Positions 23,359 through 35,612 of a DNA stretch of 64,000 bases are shown one piece after another; the first letter of the stretch is position 1; the number at the start of each line of letters is the position of its first letter. The position numbers and the translations under genes are program-made. The notes under the pieces were generated by a model. The model ran no database searches. It was given only the letters and a program-made list of their open reading frames with translations, and had not been told where the DNA came from. The stretch spans positions 1,072,300 to 1,136,299 of the forward strand of contig NC_020170.2 in assembly GCF_000224145.3 (NCBI RefSeq). Direction: 5' to 3'. The DNA is from Ciona intestinalis (taxonomy: Eukaryota > Chordata > Ascidiacea > Phlebobranchia > Cionidae).

Positions 23359-24695
23359 AATTCTTAAGTACTACAGTACCTAGCAGCATGTCAAGTGATT
23401 TGTTCACTATATAAGCAGATTCGGCCGCATTTTCTTGAAGTTTGTAAGAACAATTTTATATTTTAACATCACGCGACCAGGTTATCCTTTACCAAAATGT
23501 TGTAGGTTTTGAAAAAAAACTTAAAACCACCTTTTAAAATGACCACTTGTCCACTTTATAAGTATTGAGGCTCATAGCCTAGTGGTGGGTTTCACATTGG
23601 GCAGTTTTATGCAAGTTTTTAGCACCAGTTAGTAGCTCCTATTTATGTTGAAACATAATGGAATCGCTTGTTATAACATGTGGATACACATTATAGTATT
23701 ACACGTAATATTGTGTTTTACTGGTGTTTTGCTTACATAAGACAATCCTATATACCTACTTGATTTAAAAATGAGACTTGTTGTTCAAAATTGTAATATC
23801 AAGTACCGCCAGCACAAAATGTTTGAATCACTGTACGGCACTGATGCCAGCAGTCTAGCACATGCTTAAATTACTTCAATACCTATAACTATTAACTAAT
23901 CTATAGGAGAAAAAAGTAAATAAGTGACAACAGCTATACACTATAACAAGTTATAGTATTTAAGTAGTAAACACTACTTTAAAAAGCATGACGGTACTGC
24001 TGAATAAGCATATTTTAATTAAAAAAGCATGAACAATATACCTTTAGTGGTTGGCAATTTTTTGATATTGTGTCAGTGCATTATATCTTTAACTAAATCT
24101 ATCTAAATGCCTTTTTTATGCGTTTAATGCGGAAAAAAACCCTAGCGTCCTTAATCGCTTTGTTAGTAATAGACATAATTTCCCTGTTGTACAACTTCAT
24201 AAATATGTGATCAAGTTCAAATCGGTATATTTCCGCTGTAATTATAACTTTAGAACATGAAAAGAAAATAATAATTATTAAACAGCGTTGGCTGTCCAGC
24301 TGCGTTGTCATGCCAACACGCGATTCATAGAAATCTCACGGAATTGGGAAATCGACAACAAATACGAATTAAATGACGAACAAAACATTTAAATAAATAA
24401 TCCATGTTTAAAAAACCTGTGCCCGATGAAGTCTGGTAACGTTGTTCAGGATTTTCAGTCGTCGAATTTGTTTTTGATTTTATTTGGGAAAATACGTAAT
24501 TACTTGTCATCCATTCTGTTATTAAGAACTTTATGTACAAACAAAACGTATCAACATTTTATTCATTGGAACATGATAATAAACGCAACTGATAATGGTA
24601 ACAGATAACCTGTAACACGCAGTTATATTTGTAAATGTCCAGTGCAAAAGTAAACAAACCAAAAGCACTAAATGACAGTTTCTTGTAAAAGGTCA
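23359..24695. other. Intergenic stretch between CFAP69 and EMSY
   Basis: AT-rich, no convincing coding frame on either strand. The 71-codon minus-strand frame at 24325-24540 is of unremarkable composition and lacks splice context. It should include the promoter side of CFAP69 and the EMSY 3' UTR. Confidence 0.5.
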
Positions 24696-27600
24696 TTACT
24701 GCTCCATTTCCTCAAGAGTTGTTGAAGTGGTGACTTTATCTTTGGAGGAGTTGATAGTAACCAACCTCTGCCTGTGTTTTCTCATTAAGAGTTTTGGGTT
24801 AGGGTGAAGCACACTAGGGCTTAGTGTCATATGTGATTGGCCACTAGATTCCTGTATATCTTGTATGGGGACTACTTTGGAAGGTGTAAGCGAAGTTACA
24901 GAGTTTTTAAATGTCATAATAGGCTTAATTGTTTTGGGCACGCCCATAGCCTTTGGATTGGCAGTTGTGGAACTTTTGTATGTTGGTTTTATGACACTGA
25001 AACTAGACGGGACTGAAGTGGATACCGATGTGGGAGATAATACGGAAGCAGAAGGTTTGAAAACAACCTGAAATATATATAAAACAGTCAAAACATACAG
25101 TCTAAGAGTATCCAAAAAAATTAAAGCTTAATTTATCTCTATCGCATTCAGATAATGTAGGTTTGAAATTTACCAACTTCAAAATATTAGAAATTATGTG
25201 ACCATTGCTAATATACTAACAAGTAACATACTTTATACAAAGCCATCTCACCTGTTGCAAATTTCGCTTCCTGATAACCTTGTGCACAGTCTTAGGAAAC
25301 TCAGATGAGATTGTGTTGCCAGTTATTTTACGAACACTGGTGGGAACGCTCACCAACTAAAAGAAGAGAATAAAAAATCAGTTAAGTAACCCCCTTTGTA
25401 GACAGGACCCTGTGTTTATTTCAGTTTTCTGAATTCGGAAAATTTAATTCTATAAAAACTATACCTTTTTTGTAAAAGGCTATTTGAGATACCTTTATTA
25501 CACTTTGTATAACAAATCAATAGGTTTAATGGTCAACCACTCTTAAGCAACGCACATATATTTCTGGAAAATTATTCGCACACATAAAGCTAAGAATACA
25601 TATTATGAAACATTTAATTCGTTCGTGTCTCCACCTACCTTAGTTGGAACAGATTTCATAACGGTAGCTCCAATTCTACTTGAAGTACTTTCCACTGTGC
25701 TACTTATCACTGTTGTACTTACCACAGGTTTGCTACCTTTACCATCAACTTCAAGGAATTTGGGCTACAGAAATATAAAAAATAAAACTATTTCAGGGAT
25801 ATCAACAAAACATGGTATACAGGTCATGGACAGTTAAAATCGTTTTATGTACCAAGCACTGTCCACTGTGTCCAGTTTAACTTATAGTTCATTATTTATA
25901 ACAGTATTACCTATGGGACATATTTCTAAAATAACAGTTGTGCACATGTTGTGTAAGCCCCAATAGTTGGTAAAAGGTTTGGGTAATAATGAACAACTTT
26001 AAAACCTAAACAACTTTAAAAATTGCTTGAACTAAAAATCATATACATAAATATATATTTTATGTTTATGTACAATATACCTAACATTCAAACATTTGGA
26101 AATGTTAAAAAGTCAATTTGAAAATGCTAGATACCTTAGCAGGGGTGGGACGATGAACAACAATAATGTTTGGTTTACTTCGAGGAGTGGAAGTTGTTGT
26201 TGTTTTCATGATTCTTGTGCCAGATAATTGCGCAACAATAGGGATGACTGTAAAAAATAAGGGTGCAAATATTGAAACAAATGTGTCAAAAAAATCAGAC
26301 AAAGTATGATGTAAATAACAGTGCATAAAATCAGCATGAAGTAAATTTTATGAATAAATGTGTAGCCGCAGATATGTTAAACATAGGCCACTTCAACATT
26401 ACTGCCTAACTGATGTCAATTGTGGCTATAACTGTCAGGGTCTTTATAAGATTACCTGCAGTATGGCAACAAACCAAAGATTTGATCAAATACACTTGCC
26501 TTTGTTAGAAGTCACACTTCTTGCTGAGACTTTAATTATATTTGTGTTTATTCCTTGTACGAGAGCAGGCTTCGAAACCATGGCTCGTTTAACCTCAGCT
26601 TCCCTCTCTGTTGTTGTGGATTCAGTGGTTGGTGGCTTCAGGAGGGTGTTGGGTTTTTGTGACGCTGTGACAGTGACTACATCTGGGTGGCACAGAAATG
26701 TGTAAGAAAATTAAAACAAACATTAAAGAATTTTTTAATAGAGTTACCAATTGAAATCCACTTTAGTTGATGGGACAGAAAAATTGTACCAATTGTAGTA
26801 CTTTACCAGACATTAAACAACTTGTTGCCAAAAAGCTAGTGCATCCGCCACAATAAATATAACTGGTGTAATTAGTTGTTTTGCTTTTTAATAATGAGCG
26901 CCATATTACATATTGAGGTAAATCTGATAAGCATCTTTGTTAAAAAGGTTAAAGCATACAGAAAGTTTAAGAACCACTCATCTATCAGTACATATACATT
27001 TACTAACCTGTAGATATCATACTTGGGTTGTATCCTGATGAAAGTTGAGCAACATGAGGGATTTGTAAACTTTCTGATGATTGTCGTTCAAATAATGATT
27101 GATCTGGACCTGGTTATAAAAGTGGTTTGTTATCAGGAGAATGTAATTGTATTGGTGCAATAAAACTAATTAAACTACAGGTGTTCTGTTTTATAAACTT
27201 CGTGCCCACTCACGATTTACCACAGACGTAACTTTGAGGGTCCTTATTTAATGTATGGGTGACAATTGAGACAACCCATTAGTGACCACTAGGGTTGGAC
27301 CACTAAGTTAAGTGACTTGCCCAAGGACACATACTCCAATAATCCCACCGTAGTAGCAACATGGAGCCTTGTACCCGTAACATCTGGGCTAGAGAGGCAG
27401 GCGCCCTAACCAATTTGCCGCATCACTAGACTATATATTAACACTAAGCATTAGGGGGAAATAAAAAGGCGTTTCGGGTGTTTAAAAATAATAAAAGAAA
27501 ATAAAGAACTTAAACTTGAATGACTACTGAAGATACAAATGTACATAAACTAATAAACTACCTTTCGGTGTTACTGGTGATGTTTCACAAACCGGAGTGT

Positions 27601-30600
27601 TCAGTATAGGTTGACTGCTAGATGTTACACCTTTAGTATCAAACAACAACATTAATTAATTACAGTAATAAAATATACAAATATAGGTACAAATACATGT
27701 ATCCATACTCATCAAAATAACAGCACATTATATTCTATATGGGTGAGGTACTTGTTCAATAACCTAGAATTAGGATCAGATTTTGGACCATTTCCCCAAT
27801 ATGCACAGACTAATAATCTATGTTTAAATAGAACATGCTCCACATGTGACCAATGTGGCTTCAAAAGCACACACATAGACCTAACTTACTGGCCAAAGCA
27901 AACCTATGTGTTACATAATAATAATAAGCACACCTGGCATCCTGATTTTAGGTCTGAGAATCAACTGAGGAGCAGATGGTTCAGTCTTCGTTTCAACATT
28001 GGAGAACAATGCATCATTGATGTGGATGGGACTAGCTTGCTCCTCTGGAAGATAACTTGGAGGAAGAAGAGGTTTAGTTGGGATGCCGGGATCGATGCGG
28101 GATGTGAGAGAAGACACAGATCGTCGATTATCATCAAGTTGGTTCGACCAAATCTTCTTGCTATGACTGGTGTATTGTGGTCTGTGGCAAGTTATATCTG
28201 GTTTAAACTGGATTTTATATAAAATGTAGAACTAAAATGTCAGCAACTGTAAAAATGTAATCTAGTAATCTAATTTAAACAAAAATAAGCGCGTATATAT
28301 AGTAGAATATCTACAACAGCCATACTATTATACTTGGTAACTTGAATGTATTGTTATGCTTATAAGCTGTAGGCTACCCATTAGTTATTTACGTTTTATG
28401 GTCCTAACTCCTAATTAATTATCCAGAAAAAATTTCTCAGGCCAGCCAAAACACTATCTATAGACCTCCCATACTTTGGATATCCCATAAACTGGGTGTT
28501 CCTTATTTCACTCGATGGTTGGTAGGTAGTGGGTTGACTTCGAGAAGTTATTTTTTTTGGTTTTGGAGCCGACAAGTTTTGTTTTCGTACCCAGGATGAA
28601 GTAGGTCGTGAGTAGGGCTTCGATTTTCCACTGAAATAAGTAAAAACAAAAACACTGTGAAAATGCCATCCTTATACTGTGACTGCATGTCTTGCAATAT
28701 CCCAATATCACAGTCCACCCATAGATACAAAAAAACAAATAGTAAAATGATATTTTAAAAATAAGTTGAACTGGCTGTTTAACCTTTCTATTAAATGTTC
28801 TAAAATATGAAACAGCTATATCCATAACTTGTAAGCATAATTTCACAACATTAAACAAAAAAAAAGATTGATTAAAAAATAATTTTATACACACCTACAA
28901 GTTAAGTTACAGAGTTAGGCAAGTAACTTTGTATTTTATTACCTTTATGTTAATAATAATATATATGTGTATTTTTATAACTGGCAATTTAAACAACCCA
29001 ATCATGACTACCAGGCTATAGCAATTTATGCCTTGTTTTAGTACAACAAAAACAAAGCACCACATTCCAGTTGGCAACAACTACGACAGTAAAATTGCTC
29101 AAATAAATGCAACATTAGCAGCTTTGAGTCTGCTTCTGCTTTCCTCCAGTTATGAGGTAACCAATCTTTAATTATTTAACTACAGAACCACAACATAAAA
29201 AAATAGATTCTAAAGGTCGAATCTAAGATCCCTTAACCATAGAATTATCTAACCTGCTAGTTGAATCCACAGCATAGAGATGTTCAGGGGGAACTGGTGT
29301 GTGTTGTATCATTAGGTGGGAATGGTCAGATATTGGTGGTATGTACAAAGGTGGATGTTTCAAGCTTTTCATATCACAGTTGTACTGGGGGCTGTTATCG
29401 ACTGGTTTAGGGGTTGGGTGGGTAACTACAGGGGGTTCATACTTGGGTTTAGTACGGGTGGAAGTCGTTTTTTTCTTGTTTTGTTGAGATTTGAGCATGA
29501 TCTGGTTTTGTTGCACTTCTTCTTGGTTTATAAATCGTCTTTGCAATTTGTCCAAAACTTCATTTGATTTGTAAACCTAGTTTGATAAGTGGAATTGTAA
29601 CGAATTTTCTTTGTATTTGTATTTTGATAACCATTTTGTAGCTAGTAACACCAATTACTTTACAGATTGGTGGTATAATATTACATATCATAGTTGAAAA
29701 ACAGTGGTTATAATTCATAAACAAACAGAACAATTATAACACCAAAAAATGAGTTTTAATAGATATATTGATTAACAGATGTGGTTTGAGCCTTCTGTCA
29801 TATAATATTGGGCTTTATTGGTTATTGCAATACTGTATTTACCACAATAGTGTTGCACCAATTTATCCAATTCTTTCAACATTAATTTTCTTTTGAATAA
29901 AAATATGTTTTTTCTTATTCTCACAGTCACCTCTCACCTGTTTAATGGAATATTTTGCGAGGTCTGAATTCTCTTCCCCTTTAATGTTTGGAACAAGTTT
30001 CTTGAAAGCTTCATCCAAAGGAACAGGGTCCGATGAATCCTTTGGTTCTAGACACACCACTCCTCCACTGGGAAGATAAACATATTGATCCGATTTCTTA
30101 TCTGAACTGCTCGTTTCTGTACCAGTAGAAGATTTTTCTGTAGAGAAAAAATTACATTTTTTTAAACAAGAAGGTTTATTGCATGAATATTGCATGATAA
30201 AATAACTCTATACTGCATGAGCACTGAACAGGTAAAAAGCTATAGCATTGAACTATTCTTTTTTATTTGCAGCTTGAAAACAGTCAGAATCGAAAACAGT
30301 TTCAGTTTAAAGTGACTTTTTTCTCTTTTATACAAGAAGTAACAAAAAGTGCCAGTTTAAAAATAAAACAGTTACCTAAATCAAGGGTAGAAGTTGAAGC
30401 ATCAAGCTTGTTGAGATTGTTCATTAATTTACGTTTCTTGCATGGAATAATTTCCCAATCTGTGTCCACTTGTGCAGGTGGTAGTGGGTTTGATGGAACT
30501 TCATTCTTGTTATCTGAATAAATGTAACTTATTGGTAGCGGGTCAACCAGTCATTAGGATAAGGGTGTAGAGGTGTATTATACAACACATGGTTGCTTAT

Positions 30601-31576
30601 GAGTTGCCAGGTATGAAACTTTGTGGGCAATTACTAATTACTTTTCGGTTATTGTTCCTATTTTATGTAATAATATTGACATCAGAAGCTGTGGCCTTGG
30701 AGATCCAATAAAACACTCGTATTCAGTTATTTACCAATACCAAGTCTACTTCCTCTAAGGATATCCCTGTTTTCCTCTGCAGTTATATTGGCAACATAAT
30801 CAGCAATTTCCGTGTGCATTGTAATTGGTGTTGGTCGTGTAGGAAGGGGGGTAATACGCTGTCCTTCTCTTTCCCATTCAATCGAGGATTTCTCTCCGTT
30901 TAATGAATATGAAACACTGGATAACTTTTCATCATTGACAGCTCTTCGAACCTGAAAAGTATAAACAATAAAATCCATATTTAACATCAGATTAAACTAA
31001 TCATATTTTAACAAAATAAGGATTTATTTATTTAAAGAGTTTACTTATAATATTCTTTGAATGTGGATGGTCCAAGTCAATTTGCATGACAACAAGCCAA
31101 ATGTGGCACACCCTATAATTTTTGTGTCGCAAAAGTTATCTGAGTATTTTTATTCCTGTGTGAGTTACAGCCAGTAATTTAATTGCAACTAAAGCTATAC
31201 ATAATTAATCGTCCCATTTACATGAGGAAACCAAATAATATTTGACCCCTTTAAGATTAAACCTTTACGACCTTATTAAGTTTTCACCATTGCATGAAAT
31301 ATAAATGTACAAAATATGTAAAATAATGAGTTAATAGGTTTACATTATGTACAATATTTCAACATAACTTACCTCAGCCTTATGTCTTTCTTTTGTAATC
31401 CCAAACACTCTCTGCAGATGTGCGAGTACATCTCGTTTCTCATCATTTAGTTCACCTTCTGCCCTCAAAGCAGATACAGCCGATGCATAAGCTTCAAATT
31501 CATATTGCCTTAATTTCAACAAGCTCTCTCTTTCATTGAACGAGTAGACATCTTCTGAGCATTTCACAGGAGGCAT
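24696..31576 (-). CDS. EMSY: EMSY, ENT-domain chromatin repressor, about 850 aa
   Basis: Fourteen minus-strand exons join in phase, near 31373-31576, 30735-30951, 30375-30512, 29935-30137, 29250-29577, 28494-28631, 27951-28190, 27570-27640, 27009-27111, 26499-26685, 26137-26249, 25639-25766, 25254-25358 and 24696-25068. The first two encode the ENT domain: RQYEFEAYASAVSALRAEGE, then HKAEVRRAVNDEKLSSVSYSLN, matching human EMSY (LELEAYAGVISALRAQGDL, HRAEVRRAVNDERL). The rest is low-complexity, rich in Pro, Ser and Thr, as in the family, though human EMSY is longer (about 1,300 aa). EMSY is a nuclear protein that binds BRCA2 and chromatin-associated repressors. One intron (after 26499-26685) has a GC donor (GCAAGTG). 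Confidence 0.9.
27256..27425 (-). repeat. tRNA-derived SINE with a MIR/L2-like conserved block
   Basis: Read on the minus strand it begins GTGATGCGGCAAATTGGTTA then GGGCGCCTGCC (A-box-like), then GGGTACAAGGCTCC (B-box-like). Later comes GTATGTGTCCTTGGGCAAG then TCACTTAAC, strikingly like the block TGTGACCTTGGGCAAGT-ACTTAAC of MIR and of L2-type 3' ends. It finishes AGTGGTCACTAATGGGTTGT. It is in an EMSY intron. Related pieces are at 15.3, 37.0 and 40.3 kb. Confidence 0.7.
30522..30660. repeat. Dispersed repeat, second copy of the 12.2-kb element
   Basis: Diverged relative of 12237-12370, best conserved at its right end (CTTATGAGTTGCCAGGTATG, then CTTTGTGGGCAATTACTA). Located in an EMSY intron directly upstream of a coding exon acceptor. 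Confidence 0.45.
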
Positions 31577-32084
31577 GGTGTATGAAAATACCCAAATTAC
31601 AAAAAACCTTCATTAAAATATTAAACCTAAACAAGAAAAAAAAGAAATGTAAAAAGAAGTATTACAATACAAAAGTCTCATTTTTATTGCAGTCCTATAT
31701 TAAAAAAAAGGCTATCACTTATAAATGACAGTATGTTTGTCTATCTATAACACTGAAAACATAAAAATGAATAACACATAAATGTAATAGAAACGAAAGA
31801 ATTTTTGAAATGAAATAGCAAAACAGTGAGTCAAGTACGGTATTTTGTGTATACAGGTGGGAAGTGGCATAATATACCACTAGAACGCTTGTTTTGTTTA
31901 TCTAAAACGACAAAGAGTGAGTGAAAAGCATAGTAAAATGACACATATAAAACATAGCACCAATGTTCAAAAAGTAGCAAAATAAGGCAGTGATATTTAT
32001 TCAGATCAAAGCAAAGTGACTTTAATCACCCATATAACATAGCAATACAAACGTTCTTCAGTCTTGAGGTTTGTTTTTACTTGT
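31577..32084. other. Short spacer between EMSY and the next gene
   Basis: AT-rich with no open frame of note. It must hold the EMSY 5' region and the 3' UTR of the one-exon gene at 32.1 kb, both read on the minus strand about 500 bases apart. Confidence 0.5.
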
Positions 32085-33170
32085 TTATCTCATCAAAGCG
32101 GGAGTATTGATAAACCGGTTGTTGTTTTTATTTATTGGCATATTGAAAAAGTCGTTCACACTTGCTGACTTTGCAACGTAAGGCGACCTATTAGGGTTAC
32201 GACCACAGTCTTGTAACACCTGACGGTAATTTTTTGTGGTTAAGTCTAAAAGCTGGTATGGGTGATTACGATGTGGGATATCTAATGGAAGGTAAACTGT
32301 ATTCACTAAATCTAATAATTCTTCAGGGTGGATATTATATTTTGCTTGTTCAAGCCAATAGGGGTAACGGACTACTTGGTCATACAACCTTTGTTTGAGA
32401 TATTGTTTTAAAGCAACACTTCTGGATAATATTACCTTTCGGGGTTTCTCTAAATTGTTCAAATTATTTACTACATCTTTCGACTTTATATTTGGTACAG
32501 GTATGGGTACCGATATGTTTACAGAAGGTGTTTGGTAGTCAGGAGTTGGAGGATTATCTACAGGTGACACCAATGTTGGAGAGCCGGGAGGTGAATCCAG
32601 AAGATGAATAAAAGTATCTACATCATCTGCTTGCTCCTCCTCATCTGAAGATATGAGGAGAGTAACATCTTCTTCCTGATCTTCATCTTCTTCAGTTGCA
32701 ACCTCAACTAATGTCTCGTCTTCCTCTTTAGCAGCAACAAGAGTATCGTCATGAGTTGAATCAAGAGTGATGTAATGTGTATTTTCCAACACTGTATCGT
32801 GGCTTGATTCTGAGTTTTCCGATTCTGAATTAATTGCATCAAACAGTTCACAAATAAAGGTATGTGATCCACTCCTTGGCTTTTTATTTACAACGTTTAC
32901 AACTGTGTTGTTGTTTTCTTCCACAACTGTATTATTTTGTGTTGAATTTATTGTTGAATCAGAACATGCAGGTTTGAAGTGTATCTTTTTAAGAAGATCG
33001 TTTTTACACAAAAGTGTTTGCGCTAAAGGGGTGCTACACTGGGGCAAATCTTTTGTGTATTTTGTGCCGCATGTAAAGCTGGCATTTGCATCAAAGCTAC
33101 TGCTTGTCCAATGTGCGTCATACGCCTTCAAGACGCTTTCAGAAAAATTAGAGACATCTCCACTTTCCAT
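32085..33170 (-). CDS. Single-exon acidic protein of unknown function, 361 aa
   Basis: An uninterrupted 361-codon frame in a genome where other genes are heavily split. The N-terminal part (from MESGDVSNFSESVLKAYDAH) is Ser/Thr/Asn-rich. The middle is strongly acidic (EEDEDQEEDVTLLISSDEEE), followed by a Ser-Pro/Thr-Pro cluster (LLDSPPGSPTLVSP, NPPTPDYQTP) suited to proline-directed kinases. The last third is basic and better ordered: SRSVALKQYLKQRLYDQVVR, YPYWLEQAKY, then a Leu/Tyr-rich stretch. No signal peptide or membrane segment. A nuclear regulatory role is a guess only from composition. Codon use and length make it a real gene; I do not recognise the family. Confidence 0.75.
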   Translation of the reverse strand: MESGDVSNFSESVLKAYDAHWTSSSFDANASFTCGTKYTKDLPQCSTPLAQTLLCKNDLLKKIHFKPACSDSTINSTQNNTVVEENNNTVVNVVNKKPRSGSHTFICELFDAINSESENSESSHDTVLENTHYITLDSTHDDTLVAAKEEDETLVEVATEEDEDQEEDVTLLISSDEEEQADDVDTFIHLLDSPPGSPTLVSPVDNPPTPDYQTPSVNISVPIPVPNIKSKDVVNNLNNLEKPRKVILSRSVALKQYLKQRLYDQVVRYPYWLEQAKYNIHPEELLDLVNTVYLPLDIPHRNHPYQLLDLTTKNYRQVLQDCGRNPNRSPYVAKSASVNDFFNMPINKNNNRFINTPALMR

Positions 33171-35612
33171 AGTGATAAGTAAAACAACTTAGTTTAATTT
33201 TTAATACAAAACCACTACAGAATATTCTTATGAATAAAATAGTACACTGTACATATATTTTTATGAAATACGCAGAAATAATGTAAACGTTTACCTTTAC
33301 ACGCCTTGATTGGGACTACGTATTTATTAAACGAAACAACTATTATGAAATTTATGATATATATACAAATACCTACGAAATATAAACTTATAATCCCTCA
33401 ATTAAAAACGGCAAATTGATACCTTAAACAACCATACACCAAACTAATAACCGAAAAATCAAAATACGCCATTACATTTTTCCGACTGCCATTCGCGGGA
33501 ACTTCCCCGCTCGAGGGGCACATTGAAATCGTCTTGCGGATTTAGATTGGGGAGATGACCAAGGAACTATGTGGTTAAATATGCGTACTACATTTTAACA
33601 ACATAAATCAGATTTCTTACTTAGATTTAAATACAAGGTATCCCACCTGTTATGGCACAATATGTTCATTTATTTGTTTGCATTGGCAGATGGACATTAT
33701 CAAAACCCATGATCAAAACAATAATTGCTTGTTGTAGAAACTTTTTTACCTTAAAAGTAACATTTTTAATCTTTTATAATTTTAGATAAACCAACATCAC
33801 GATAAGTCAGATTTAAACAATCCTAATAAGTTTTATTCTGAAACCACAGATGAGCTAATTCTTTGTCCGCCGAAACTGCTGATTCTTTGTCCGCTATCGC
33901 CATTTGTCCACTGTTGGACTTTTCGCCATAAAATGTTATCTTATTCGCCATTCCTATTCGGGCGTGTTGGATTTGTTTGAAGTGAAGGATAAAGTGTTTT
34001 AATAAAATGAGAATTCTGTGTACGTGTGTCATTTTTCTATTATGCAACTTTTTTTTCATGTTAGTTGCATAGTAACAAAAGTGATCATACGTTCGCATGA
34101 GCTGTCACACCTCTAACAATAACGGTACATTCTATGCTTCCATATATGGAAAATTTGGGTTGTCATTTCTCAACTAATTTGTGCAATTAAACACGGTGCC
34201 TTTTCGAAAAACGAAGTTAAATATGTTACATTGCTTATACCATTTTGTATTTTTGCTGTTATTTTCTAAAAATTGTGTGTCAGTACTATTTATTTACTTT
34301 ATTTTCAAAACTTCACTTTTTTATTCAATTTTTCACTTTTTATTTGAATTTCCTAATGCATATGGTTTGCATTATGATTATAGACATATTACAAACTCTT
34401 ACGTATAATACCTTACATTTCTTTATTTATCAATTATCTTTTTACGTTTTTTAATTCCCCATACATATCTTGTAACATCTGCGGTTCTAATTCTTACTGT
34501 TATCTCATTACTACAATGCACTTGCTGCAATATTGCTTCTAATATAAATACTTGTAACTTTTTTTATGTAAAATCCTTCGAAATGTTTTCAAATGTACGA
34601 ATAAACCATGCCTTAGCAATTGACTGATTTTTTTATTTGTCTGAAGTATAAAAGCCATAACTATATTTTTACGGTCTGTAAGTAAAGGAGAATAGTTTTT
34701 TTATAACTAAAATAATAACATCTGTGTACAGTGTTACTGCCTAAATAGCAATTTCTTAGTCTTATATTTAATACATGGCTTTATGGACTGAATTTCAAAT
34801 ATATAAGTCTACATAATATTTGCTTGTAGCATTACTTATATATATATAGAAAGAAAGTTATATGTTTGAGAAATAATATGAAGTGTCATTGAAACACAAG
34901 CATAGGTTAAGTTGTGAAAGTAACTCACGTAACAATATTTGTTTTGGCATACTATATGCGACGTTGTTTGCATAAGCAAGTGTTAATATCCCACAATGTG
35001 CACGTGTCCACAACAATAACTTGTGATGTCGAAACACTTCCGTTTTAAAGTTTAGCCGACGAAGGAGATATTCGATGTTCTAACCACGTTTATGAGTTTA
35101 CAGTTCCACGCATATACGTTTCTAGGAATTCCGGCATGTGTTTAATGTCACGTTAAAACAAATTTTGCCTTTTACTTACCGTTTCTATTAGTGTTTAACT
35201 TTAAAAGGTGCAATGCGCAGTTTTTTTACTAGTTTGACGTGCGCAGATAACTACATCATTCGCGTTGTTGAAAGTAACGTTCACATGTTGTTGTTGTCTC
35301 TTCAAAATTACCGTAAGAGGTGTTTGTACTTGTTGTTAGCACAAAATATTATAATGCAACAGCACTCGTTTCTTATATTGGCTCTAGTAGATGTATTGGA
35401 ATAATCTCATTCAATATTAATGGGCTGCGAGTAACACGAACACAAGAAATGTCGATAAATCTATAACTTTGTGAATGTGGGCAATCAAGTTTGTGTAGGA
35501 GGTGATTCTGTACATTTGATTAGTCTGGACGGATTGTATTTTACAGAAAGTTTTCGTCTGTTTCAATTCCTTTTGATGTTGCGACGAAGGTGGACGGAGT
35601 CCGGGAATGATA
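33171..35612. other. Intergenic stretch, nothing coding recognised
   Basis: Begins with the upstream region of the one-exon gene, including a small GC-rich inverted block near 33490-33522 (GCGGGAACTTCCCCGC, then CTCGAGGGG). The remainder is AT-rich with short hydrophobic frames on the plus strand (34181-34454) typical of T-rich DNA. The right end should contain the ODF3 3' UTR. Confidence 0.5.

Noticed and set aside
27743-28222. 159-codon plus-strand frame
   Set aside because: Overlaps an EMSY exon in antisense; the EMSY reading is supported by splice phase and neighbours.
34181-34454. Overlapping hydrophobic open frames on the plus strand
   Set aside because: Phe/Leu/Tyr-rich translation is what T-rich DNA gives; no splice or start context and no codon bias.
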